From the NCBI GenBank assembly GCA_030604165.1, contig JAUVWK010000189.1, positions 1-5,900 on the forward strand: 5,900 bases of DNA. The letters are read 5' to 3'. Shown here piece after piece: positions 1 through 5,525 of the stretch. The stretch is from Alphaproteobacteria bacterium. GTDB lineage: Bacteria; Pseudomonadota; Alphaproteobacteria; UBA828. The translations under genes were made by a program, and so were the position numbers. A model generated the notes under the pieces. That model did not search any database. It was not told the origin of the DNA and saw only the letters and a program-made list of their open reading frames with translations. Position 1 is the first letter of the stretch, and every line of letters starts with the position of its first letter.

Positions 1-132
1 GCGCAGCTGCACGCAGGCGACATCGCCGGCGTCGAGCGCCGCCGCCAGTCGATCGGCAAATATGTCGAGCTCGAGTGTTGGCGGGGTGATCAAATAAAGC
101 CGGCAACGCCCGGCGTCATTTTCAGTAGCCAT
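1..132 (-). CDS. thiE: Thiamine-phosphate synthase-like protein, N-terminal part (cut by window start)
   Basis: The first 44 codons of a minus-strand gene that runs out of the window at position 1. The peptide starts MATENDAGRCRLYLITPP, then has an amphipathic stretch (DIFADRLAAALDAGD) and ends at VACVQLR. The pattern of a 'LYLITPP' first beta strand, a helix and then a 'VQLR' second strand is the start of the ThiE/TenI TIM barrel. In this family VQLR(x)K leads into the pyrophosphate/pyrimidine-binding region. Full ThiE joins hydroxymethylpyrimidine pyrophosphate and thiazole phosphate into thiamine phosphate in the cytoplasm. The ATG at 132 is preceded only by a weak ribosome site (GAG, eight bases upstream). 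The active-site residues lie outside the window, so a TenI-like or otherwise diverged role cannot be excluded. In related alphaproteobacteria I associate such a gene with the class I aldolase gene; here a cyclase gene lies between them. Confidence 0.72.
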   Translation of the reverse strand, partial: MATENDAGRCRLYLITPPTLELDIFADRLAAALDAGDVACVQLR

Positions 133-159
133 GTCGTGTTCTCAAGATATTTTTGGCCG

Positions 160-165
160 ATCATA
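160..165 (-). promoter_or_regulatory. Possible -10 box for the thiE-like gene
   Basis: On the minus strand this reads TATGAT, five of six matches to the sigma70 -10 consensus, in a locally AT-rich stretch (about 140-200) within an otherwise GC-rich window. It would put transcription start about 20 bases before the ATG at 132. No convincing -35 box is seen 16-18 bases further upstream. The short leader leaves no room for a thiamine pyrophosphate riboswitch. Confidence 0.28.
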
Positions 166-167
166 TG

Positions 168-195
168 TTGGATTCTATCCACTAGACTCTAACTT
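168..195 (+). promoter_or_regulatory. Weak candidate promoter for the adenylate cyclase gene
   Basis: TTGGAT (168-173) and TAACTT (190-195) are separated by 16 bases on the plus strand, about 80 bases before the cyclase ATG. Both boxes are imperfect. They lie in the only AT-rich part of the 145-bp divergent region between the thiE-like and cyclase genes (133-277). I see no other feature in that region. This is a pattern match only. Confidence 0.2.
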
Positions 196-277
196 AGCGA
201 CCGACCTTCGACCCGGCAACGACGGCCAGCGCCTGCTAGTATTGCGGCGGTAGAACCCCATATGAAGGCAACGGGCC

Positions 278-1528
278 ATGACCACCACCGGAACAGAGAT
301 CGCGGAATCGTCGTTGGATGCCGACCGGCTGGTCGGCTGGGTCATCGAACAAGGCCTGCAGGGCACCTCCACCAACGCCGTTTTCCAGGAGTTTTGCGAA
401 CGGATGGTGGCGGGCGGTGTGCCGATCCTGCGCGGCTTTGCCGCCATGACCACGCTGCACCCGCTTTATACGGGGTTCGGCCTGGTTTGGGCTCGCGCCG
501 ACGCCGAGGTGCGGCAGGAAAACTACGACGACAACACGCTCGATCCCGAGGCCTGGGCGCGCAGCCCGCTCAAAGCCTTGGTGGATGATGGCCTGCCGGA
601 GCTGCGCCGCCGCATAACCGGGCCCAAGGCCGGGCAAGAGTTTCCCATCCTCGAGGATTTTCGCGCCGAGGGCGCCACCGACTACTACGCGCTTACCTGC
701 GGCTTTGCCCAGGACGGTCACAACGAGGAAAAGCGCGGTATCGTCTTTAGCTGGACCACCGATCGCGCCGAAGGCTTCGGCGACGCGGATTTGGCGCTAA
801 TCCGGCGCCTCATGCCGCCGTTGGCACTGACCATGCGGGTCGCGGCCAACCGACGCATCGCCGCGGGCGTGGCCACGGCCTATCTCGGCCGCGATGCCGG
901 CCAGCGGGTGCTGAACGGCGAGATCAAGCGGGGCGCGGTGCAGACCATCTCGGCGGTGCTGCTGTACGCTGATCTGCGTGGCTTCACGACACTCTCCGAC
1001 ACCATGCCGAAGGACGAGATCGTCGGCATGCTCAACGATTATCTCGCCTGCATGGCCGAGCCGGTCGAGGAGCGCGATGGGCAGGTGCTGAAATTCATGG
1101 GCGACGGCATGCTCAGCATCTTCGCGATATCCGCCGATCAAAGCGCGGCGCAGCGCGGCGCGATGTGCGTCGCCGCGCTCGAGGCGGCGCTCGACGCGCT
1201 GGGCCGCGTGGCCGCGCTCAACCGCGAGCGCGCCGCGCGGGACAAGCCGACCATGCCGCTCGACATGGCGCTGCATCTCGGCGACGTGCTCTACGGCAAT
1301 GTCGGCTCGCCCTCCCGGCTCGATTTCACCATGATCGGCCCGGCGGTCAACGAGGCGAGCCGTATGGAGGCCATGTGCGGCCCGCTGGAGCGCAGTCTGC
1401 TGATTTCGCGCGCCTTCGCCGAAGCCATGCCGCCGGACAGCCCGGACCTCATCGCGCTTGGCCGCCATGGGCTACGCGGCGTGCGCGAGCCCGTGCATCT
1501 CTTCACCGTCGAGGACCCGCCGGCCTGA
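278..1528 (+). CDS. Class III adenylate cyclase with an N-terminal putative sensory region
   Basis: A 416-residue protein predicted to convert ATP to cAMP. Residues about 224-412 form a class III cyclase domain. The two metal-binding aspartates are D232 (YADLRGFT) and D276 (KFMGDG). The base-reading pair is K272 and T351 (DFTMIGPAVN), the Lys/Thr combination known from cyanobacterial CyaC-type adenylate cyclases rather than the Glu/Cys pair of guanylate cyclases. The transition-state residues N358 and R362 (VNEASRME) are present, so the enzyme should be active. Residues 1-200 have no membrane segment or signal peptide. They resemble the N-terminal, possibly GAF-like, input region seen in many alphaproteobacterial soluble cyclases (DADLALIRRLMPPLALTMR before the catalytic domain), but the ligand is unknown. 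The start at 278 is supported by GAAGG at 264-268, nine bases upstream. The gene converges on the aldolase gene, leaving 20 bp between stop codons, and diverges from the thiE-like gene. Confidence 0.9.
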   Translation: MTTTGTEIAESSLDADRLVGWVIEQGLQGTSTNAVFQEFCERMVAGGVPILRGFAAMTTLHPLYTGFGLVWARADAEVRQENYDDNTLDPEAWARSPLKALVDDGLPELRRRITGPKAGQEFPILEDFRAEGATDYYALTCGFAQDGHNEEKRGIVFSWTTDRAEGFGDADLALIRRLMPPLALTMRVAANRRIAAGVATAYLGRDAGQRVLNGEIKRGAVQTISAVLLYADLRGFTTLSDTMPKDEIVGMLNDYLACMAEPVEERDGQVLKFMGDGMLSIFAISADQSAAQRGAMCVAALEAALDALGRVAALNRERAARDKPTMPLDMALHLGDVLYGNVGSPSRLDFTMIGPAVNEASRMEAMCGPLERSLLISRAFAEAMPPDSPDLIALGRHGLRGVREPVHLFTVEDPPA

Positions 1529-1548
1529 GCGCCGGACGTCTTTTCCAC

Positions 1549-2577
1549 TTACGTAGTACTGCACCGGCCCGCTCCCCCTCCCGGCCACCCATGGCAGCAT
1601 AGGCGTAGGGTGGCCGGGAGGGGGAGCGGGCCGGTGCCGCGCAAACTCAAAAACCCTTCCGCCTTGCCCTGATAGATCTTGATCACCGTATCGAGCATGG
1701 CGAGGGCCTCTGCGCGCGGGCGCTGAAAGCTGTTGCGGCCGATGATCGAGCCCGAGCCGCCGCCGTCGCGGACCGCGCGAATATCGTCGAACAGCCCCTC
1801 CAAGCCCTTGGCGGCGCCGCCCGAGAACACCACCAAACGGCGGCCGTTGAACGCCGCCTGCATGATGTGCCGGATGCGCGCCGGGAGCGTGGCGATATCG
1901 ATCTTTTCCTTCCGGTAGACCTTGGCCGCCGCGTCCTGCTCGAGATGATCGCTCGGTGGCTTCACCTTGATGATGTGCGCGCCTAAAAGCGCCGCGATTT
2001 GCGCGGCGTAAGCGGTCACGTCCAGCGCCGCCTCGCCTTCCTTCGAAAGCATCCCGCCCCGCGGATAGGACCAGACCACGGCGGCGAGGCCGCACGACTT
2101 GGCCTCCAGGGCGAGCTCGCTGAGCTCTTCCATCATCTCGAACTGGTCGTCGGAGCCCGGGTAAATCGTGAAGCCGATGGCGGCGCAGCCGAGCCTGAGC
2201 GCATCCGCCACCGAGCCGGTGACGGCCTGATCCTTCGACGTGGCCAGCGCGTTGGCGCTGTTCACCTTGAGGATCGTGGGGATCGCGCCGGCGAAGCTGT
2301 CGGCGCCTGCTTCGATCATGCCGAGCGGGCTCGCAAAGGCATTGAGGCCCGCGTCGATGGCGAGCTGCCAATGGTAATGCGGGTCGTAGGCGGGCGGGTT
2401 CGGCGCGAAGCTGCGCGCCGGCCCGTGCTCGAAGCCCTGGTCCACGGGCAGAATCACCATCCGGCCCGAGCCGCCGAGGCGGCCGTGCATTAGGATACGC
2501 GCGAGATTGGCCTTGGTGCCCGGGTTGTCGCTCTCATAGGCGGCAAGAATCTTGCGTACACGCTGGGTGATTTTCAT
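1549..2577 (-). CDS. fbaB: Class I fructose-bisphosphate aldolase (DhnA/FbaB type) with an unusual C-terminal tail
   Basis: A 342-residue cytoplasmic enzyme that reversibly splits fructose 1,6-bisphosphate into dihydroxyacetone phosphate and glyceraldehyde 3-phosphate. The sequence from MKITQRVRKIL on is typical of the DhnA-type Schiff-base aldolases. It shows ILPVDQGFEHGP (42-53, substrate-binding Asp46), the strand HIIKVKPP (201-208), where Lys204 is the likely Schiff-base lysine by comparison with archaeal members, VVFSGGAAKG (249-258), and the phosphate-binding GRNSFQRP (280-287). The family normally ends near KIYQGKA (residue 306). Here the frame continues to residue 342 through the 30-bp inverted repeat, giving a Gly/Pro/Cys-containing tail (see findings). 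The start at 2577 has GAGG nine bases upstream. The frame stays open upstream of 2577, but that stretch overlaps the neighbouring gene and has no aldolase content. A 134-bp spacer separates it from the gene before, so it may have its own promoter. Confidence 0.93.
   Translation of the reverse strand: MKITQRVRKILAAYESDNPGTKANLARILMHGRLGGSGRMVILPVDQGFEHGPARSFAPNPPAYDPHYHWQLAIDAGLNAFASPLGMIEAGADSFAGAIPTILKVNSANALATSKDQAVTGSVADALRLGCAAIGFTIYPGSDDQFEMMEELSELALEAKSCGLAAVVWSYPRGGMLSKEGEAALDVTAYAAQIAALLGAHIIKVKPPSDHLEQDAAAKVYRKEKIDIATLPARIRHIMQAAFNGRRLVVFSGGAAKGLEGLFDDIRAVRDGGGSGSIIGRNSFQRPRAEALAMLDTVIKIYQGKAEGFLSLRGTGPLPLPATLRLCCHGWPGGGAGRCSTT
1561..1637. repeat. Perfect 30-bp inverted repeat with 17-nt loop at the convergent gene ends
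   Basis: The left arm at 1561-1590 is the exact reverse complement of the right arm at 1608-1637; the loop is 1591-1607. The arms are almost all G and C, with a pyrimidine-rich core in one arm (GCTCCCCCTCCC) and its complement in the other. The transcript of either strand would form a very stable hairpin. It lies 32 bases after the cyclase stop and wholly inside the last part of the aldolase reading frame. Neither side is followed by a T tract, so it is not a standard intrinsic terminator. It could protect the 3' ends of both messages or block read-through between the convergent genes. Its perfection and position suggest a palindromic repeat element of the REP or RPE kind, but no target-site duplication is evident and no second copy occurs in the window. 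Confidence 0.93.
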
Positions 2578-2629
2578 GGTCGGTCGCCTCGTTTCAGCCT
2601 CTCGGAGGCGGATGTCTCGGGGAGGTTTC

Positions 2630-2658
2630 TGGATAGCGCAGCGGCGCCGCATTTGCAA
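2630..2658 (-). promoter_or_regulatory. Weak candidate promoter for the aldolase gene
   Basis: In the 134-bp spacer upstream of the aldolase gene, the minus strand shows TTGCAA (2653-2658) and TATCCA (2630-2635) 17 bases apart, ending 52 bases before the ATG. The boxes match the sigma70 consensus at four and three of six positions. The spacer also holds a short GC-rich palindrome (GCGGCGCCGC, 2641-2650) between the boxes. The spacing is right but the match is poor, so the aldolase may instead be read from the gap promoter. Confidence 0.2.
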
Positions 2659-2711
2659 CGACGAGACCCGCCGTGCGGCCATTTGCCGCCTTATCCCAAG
2701 ATTCCCAAGAC

Positions 2712-3158
2712 CTAAGAACGAGCGTCGCGGGCCCGGCGCTCCAGGTAGGCCGTGGCGGCGCCCAGCGGGTCGCCCGAGTCGCGCAAATCCAAGGCGCTCG
2801 GCGGCGGGCCGCCGCGCACGATTTCGGCGCCCAGCCGCGCCGCGATATCGGCAAGTTTCGCGCCGATCCGCGCCGGCCCGCCATAGGCCACCTGGCGAAA
2901 GCCGATGACGAGGGCGCGATGGGCGCGCGCGCCATCGTCGCCGCAATCGAGCACGACGCCGTGACGCGTCGCCGCGTGAGCGGCCGCCGCGTCGTCGAAC
3001 AGCGCCTTGAAGTAACCGAGCCCCGCATACGCCACCGCGCCCGGCGCCGAGCGCAGGGTGACGGCGCTGCCGGTGCGCGCCGCCGCCTCTAGCGCGGCCT
3101 GGGCGTGCGCCAGCTCTTGCACGAGGATGGTCGGGCCGGTGCCGCGGCCACGCGCCAT
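2712..3158 (-). CDS. Conserved-looking hypothetical protein coupled to pgk
   Basis: A 148-residue protein that I cannot assign to a named family. It has no signal peptide, membrane segment or obvious metal or nucleotide motif. The sequence alternates strand-like and helix-like stretches: TILVQEL (10-16), a helix rich in Ala (17-30), AVTLRSAPG (32-40), YAGLGYFKALFDDAA (44-58), GVVLDCGDD (67-75), RALVIGFRQVAYGG (81-94) and KLADIAARLGAEIV (101-114). This suggests a small soluble alpha/beta fold. The start codon overlaps the pgk stop by one base (TGATG on the minus strand) and has no ribosome site of its own, which points to translation coupled to pgk. I have the impression that similar small ORFs sit next to pgk/aldolase/thiE genes in related alphaproteobacteria, but this is from memory and no function is known to me. 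The ordered hydrophobic pattern and the coupling make it a likely real gene. Confidence 0.75.
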   Translation of the reverse strand: MARGRGTGPTILVQELAHAQAALEAAARTGSAVTLRSAPGAVAYAGLGYFKALFDDAAAAHAATRHGVVLDCGDDGARAHRALVIGFRQVAYGGPARIGAKLADIAARLGAEIVRGGPPPSALDLRDSGDPLGAATAYLERRARDARS

Positions 3159-4369
3159 CACGCCGCGTCGTGCAGCGCGGCCACGCCCGGAAGCGTCTTG
3201 CCCTCCAGCCATTCCAGAAAGGCCCCGCCGGCGGTCGATACGTAGCTGAATTGCTCGACCACGCCGGCATGGCGCAGCGCCGCCACCGTGTCGCCGCCGC
3301 CCGCCACCGACAACAGCGTGCCGGCCCGCGTGAGCGCCGCCGCTGCCTGCGCCGTCGCCGTGGTCGCGCGGTCGAAGGGCGGCACCTCGAAGGCGCCGAG
3401 CGGTCCGTTCCACACCAGTGTCTTGGCGGCGCGCAGCGCCTCGATAATCAGCGCCACGCTGGCCGGGCCCAGATCGAGGATCATGGCCTCCGCCGGGACC
3501 GCGTCGATGGCGACCGTCTCGGTCGGCGCCCCGGCCTTGAACTCGCGCGCGATCACGGCATCCACGGGCAGGATCACGCTGCAGCCCGCGGCCTCGGCGC
3601 GCGCGGCGATTTGCCTGGCGGTCGCGGCCTGATCGGCCTCGCACAGCGACTTGCCGACCGCGCTGCCGCGCGCCTGCAGGAAGGTATTGGCCATGGCGCC
3701 GCCGATCACCAGCCGGTCCACCTTGGCGATCAGGTTGCCGAGCAACGCCAGCTTGGTGGAGACCTTGGCGCCGCCGACCACGGCCACGAGCGGGTGCTCG
3801 GGCCGCTCCAGGGCGTTTTCGAGCGCTTCCAGCTCGGCCTGCATGAGGCGGCCGGCGAGCGCCGGCAAATGCCGGGCGATGCCCGTCGTCGAGGCATGGG
3901 CGCGATGCGCGGTGGAGAAGGCGTCGTTGACATAGAGATCGCCGAGCGCGGCGAGCGCGGCCGCGAAAGCCTCGTCGTTGGCTTCCTCGCCGGGATGGAC
4001 GCGCAGGTTCTCGAGCAGCGCGAATTCGCCGTCGCCGAGCGCGGCCACAGCCGCCGCCGCCACCGGGCCAACGCAGTCGGAGGCAAAGCCGACCGCGCGC
4101 CCCCCCAAGGCCTCGGACAGCGGCCCGACCACGGGCTCGAGCGACATCGCCGGCACCCGCTTGCCCTTGGGGCGGCCGAAATGCGACAGGATGATGACGC
4201 GGGCGCCTTTCTCGGCCAACGCCAACAATGTCGGCGCCACGCGATCGATCCGGGTGGCGTCGCTGACCGCGCCCTCGCGCGTCGGCACATTGAGATCGGC
4301 GCGCACCAGCACGCGCTTGCCGCGGATGGCGCCGCCGTCGAGATCGTCGAGGGTGCGAAACGCCGCCAT
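3158..4369 (-). CDS. pgk: Phosphoglycerate kinase
   Basis: A full-length 403-residue monomeric enzyme that moves a phosphate between 1,3-bisphosphoglycerate and ADP in glycolysis, and the reverse in gluconeogenesis or carbon fixation. N-domain substrate motifs are RADLNVP (23-29), SHFGRP (62-67), ENLRVHPGEE (120-129, with Arg123; most relatives have Phe where this one has Val124) and HRAHAST (155-161). The C-domain nucleotide site shows GGAKVSTK (199-206), WNGPLGAFE (320-328) and the GGGDT loop (357-361). I place the start at 4369 (MAAFRTLDD): GAGGG lies eight bases upstream and family members usually begin just before this point. An in-frame ATG at 4384 would add five residues but has a poorer ribosome site. 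The gene follows gap by 22 bp and its TGA overlaps the next start, so it belongs to the same transcript as both. Confidence 0.97.
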   Translation of the reverse strand: MAAFRTLDDLDGGAIRGKRVLVRADLNVPTREGAVSDATRIDRVAPTLLALAEKGARVIILSHFGRPKGKRVPAMSLEPVVGPLSEALGGRAVGFASDCVGPVAAAAVAALGDGEFALLENLRVHPGEEANDEAFAAALAALGDLYVNDAFSTAHRAHASTTGIARHLPALAGRLMQAELEALENALERPEHPLVAVVGGAKVSTKLALLGNLIAKVDRLVIGGAMANTFLQARGSAVGKSLCEADQAATARQIAARAEAAGCSVILPVDAVIAREFKAGAPTETVAIDAVPAEAMILDLGPASVALIIEALRAAKTLVWNGPLGAFEVPPFDRATTATAQAAAALTRAGTLLSVAGGGDTVAALRHAGVVEQFSYVSTAGGAFLEWLEGKTLPGVAALHDAA

Positions 4370-4391
4370 CGCCGCCACCCTCATGCCGTTC

Positions 4392-5396
4392 TCAAAGCCG
4401 GCCGAGATAGGCCGATACGTCGCTCATGCGGTTCGAAAAGCCCCACTCATTGTCGTACCAGGAGAGCACGCGGCAAAAGGTGCCATCGATCACCGTGGTC
4501 TCGGCGGCATCGAAGATCGAGCTGTTGGGGTTGTGGTTGAAATCGATCGAAACCAGCGGCTCCTCGTTAAAGCCGAGCACGCCGTCGAGGGCTCCGTTGG
4601 CGGCCTTTTTGAGGGCCGCGTTGATCTCGTCGACCGAGGTCGCGCGCTTGGCCACGAAGGACAGGTCGATCATCGAGACGTTGGCCGTCGGCACGCGCAC
4701 GGCGGTGCCGTCGAGCTTGCCCTTGAGCTCCGGCAACACCAGGCCCACGGCCCGCGCCGCGCCGGTCGAGGTCGGAATCATCGAGCTACCCGCCGCGCGC
4801 CCCCGACGCAAGTCCTTGTGCAAAGTGTCGAGAACCGGCTGATCCAGGGTGTAGGCGTGCACCGTGGTCATGAAACCGTGCTCGATCCCGACCGTCTGGT
4901 TCAAGACGTGAGCCACGGGCGCCAGACAATTGGTCGTGCACGAGGCGGCGGATACCACCTGATGCTCCTGGCTCAGCTTGTCGTGATTGACGCCGTAGAC
5001 GACCGTCAGGTCGGCATCTTGCCCGGGCGCCGAGATCAAGACCTTGCGCGCGCCCGCCGCCAAATGCTTGGCCGCGAGCTCCCGCTTAGCGAAGATGCCC
5101 GTGCACTCGAGCGCGACATCCACCTCGAGCGCGCGCCACGGCAGCTTCGCGGGGTCGCGCTCGGCGAAGACCTTGATCGGCCCGTGGCCGATATCCATGC
5201 TGTCGCCGTTCACCGTGACCTCGCCGGGAAACGGTCCGTGCACGGAATCGTGCCGCAGCAGGTGCGCATTGGTCTCGATCGGGCCCAAATCGTTGACCCC
5301 GACGACGCTGACGTCGTCGCGTCCGGATTCGTGAATCGCGCGCAGGATGTTGCGCCCGATGCGTCCGAAGCCGTTGATGGCGACACGAACGCTCAT
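4392..5396 (-). CDS. gap: Glyceraldehyde-3-phosphate dehydrogenase, type I
   Basis: A complete 334-residue enzyme that oxidises glyceraldehyde 3-phosphate to 1,3-bisphosphoglycerate, feeding pgk directly downstream. The N-terminal Rossmann motif is INGFGRIGRN (7-16), and VNDLG (34-38) carries Asp36, which normally binds the NAD ribose. The catalytic site is SAASCTTNC with Cys153, paired with His180 (TTVHAYT). Phosphate-site residues include the STGAA loop (210-214) and Arg234 (VRVPT). The C-terminal signature WYDNEWGFSNR (313-323) is intact. At the second cofactor-specificity site the enzyme has Thr191-Leu192 instead of the Leu-Pro of strict NAD enzymes or the Ala-Ser of plastid NADP enzymes; I believe this is common in alphaproteobacterial members. 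Asp36-Leu37 argues for NAD. The start at 5396 has an excellent GGAGG six bases upstream. It is probably the first gene of a gap-pgk-small ORF transcript. Confidence 0.97.
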   Translation of the reverse strand: MSVRVAINGFGRIGRNILRAIHESGRDDVSVVGVNDLGPIETNAHLLRHDSVHGPFPGEVTVNGDSMDIGHGPIKVFAERDPAKLPWRALEVDVALECTGIFAKRELAAKHLAAGARKVLISAPGQDADLTVVYGVNHDKLSQEHQVVSAASCTTNCLAPVAHVLNQTVGIEHGFMTTVHAYTLDQPVLDTLHKDLRRGRAAGSSMIPTSTGAARAVGLVLPELKGKLDGTAVRVPTANVSMIDLSFVAKRATSVDEINAALKKAANGALDGVLGFNEEPLVSIDFNHNPNSSIFDAAETTVIDGTFCRVLSWYDNEWGFSNRMSDVSAYLGRL

Positions 5397-5402
5397 GATT
5401 TA

Positions 5403-5407
5403 CCTCC
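5403..5407 (-). promoter_or_regulatory. Strong Shine-Dalgarno sequence of gap
   Basis: GGAGG on the minus strand, six bases (TAAATC) before the ATG at 5396. It is the strongest ribosome site in the window and fits a highly expressed glycolytic gene. Confidence 0.85.
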
Positions 5408-5427
5408 GACGCGTTGGAGCGGACGGG

Positions 5428-5445
5428 AGTGGGACAAAAGTGGGA
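5428..5445. repeat. Direct repeat AGTGGGA x2, 11-bp period, in the gap leader
   Basis: AGTGGGA occurs at 5428-5434 and again at 5439-5445 on the plus strand, four bases apart, so the two copies lie on one face of the helix. They fall just downstream of the transcription start expected from the predicted gap promoter. Paired sites with a helical-turn period in this position can be an operator, but no regulator can be named and the repeat is short enough to be chance. Confidence 0.35.
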
Positions 5446-5455
5446 TAGATACGCG

Positions 5456-5484
5456 TTCCTAGCGGGGACTCGCGCGCCGGTCAA
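5456..5484 (-). promoter_or_regulatory. Predicted sigma70-type promoter of gap-pgk
   Basis: On the minus strand TTGACC (5479-5484, five of six to the -35 consensus) is followed after exactly 17 bases by TAGGAA (5456-5461, a modest -10 match). Transcription would start near 5449, giving a leader of about 53 bases that contains the strong ribosome site. The 129-bp gap between tkt and gap has no evident terminator hairpin with a T tract, so some read-through from tkt is possible as well. Confidence 0.5.
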
Positions 5485-5525
5485 CCGTGCAGCGGGCGAT
5501 TGTCGATGATTAAGAAAATTCCTAT

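Noticed and set aside
133..277. Thiamine pyrophosphate riboswitch before the thiE-like gene
   Set aside because: The predicted leader is about 20 bases and no THI-box-like conserved segment is seen in the 145-bp region.
262..588. Plus-strand ORF starting at the ATG at 262
   Set aside because: It overlaps the cyclase gene in another frame; the GAAGG site lies only one base after this ATG and correctly serves the ATG at 278.
797..1468. Minus-strand open frame opposite the cyclase
   Set aside because: Antisense to an intact cyclase catalytic domain; the composition is that of a shadow frame.
1561..1637. Intrinsic (Rho-independent) terminator for the convergent genes
   Set aside because: The hairpin is strong, but neither strand has a T run directly after the stem, and the structure lies within the aldolase reading frame; it is kept as a repeat with an open role.
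2578..3270. In-frame upstream extension of the aldolase gene to a far upstream ATG (573 codons in total)
   Set aside because: Family similarity starts at MKITQ (2577) with a good ribosome site; the upstream part overlaps the small ORF and pgk in another frame and is Arg-rich shadow sequence.
2712..3644. A 310-residue version of the small protein starting inside pgk
   Set aside because: The upstream half is an alternate-frame reading of pgk; the TGATG overlap gives a sensible start at 3158.
3170..4540. Long plus-strand open frame (456 codons) opposite pgk and gap
   Set aside because: It lies antisense to two genes with full catalytic motifs; its Arg/Gly/His-rich composition without domains is what the complement of GC-rich codons gives.
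3978..5462. Long plus-strand open frame (494 codons) opposite gap and the start of pgk
   Set aside because: Antisense shadow of strongly supported genes, with no recognisable motif and no ribosome site that would favour it.
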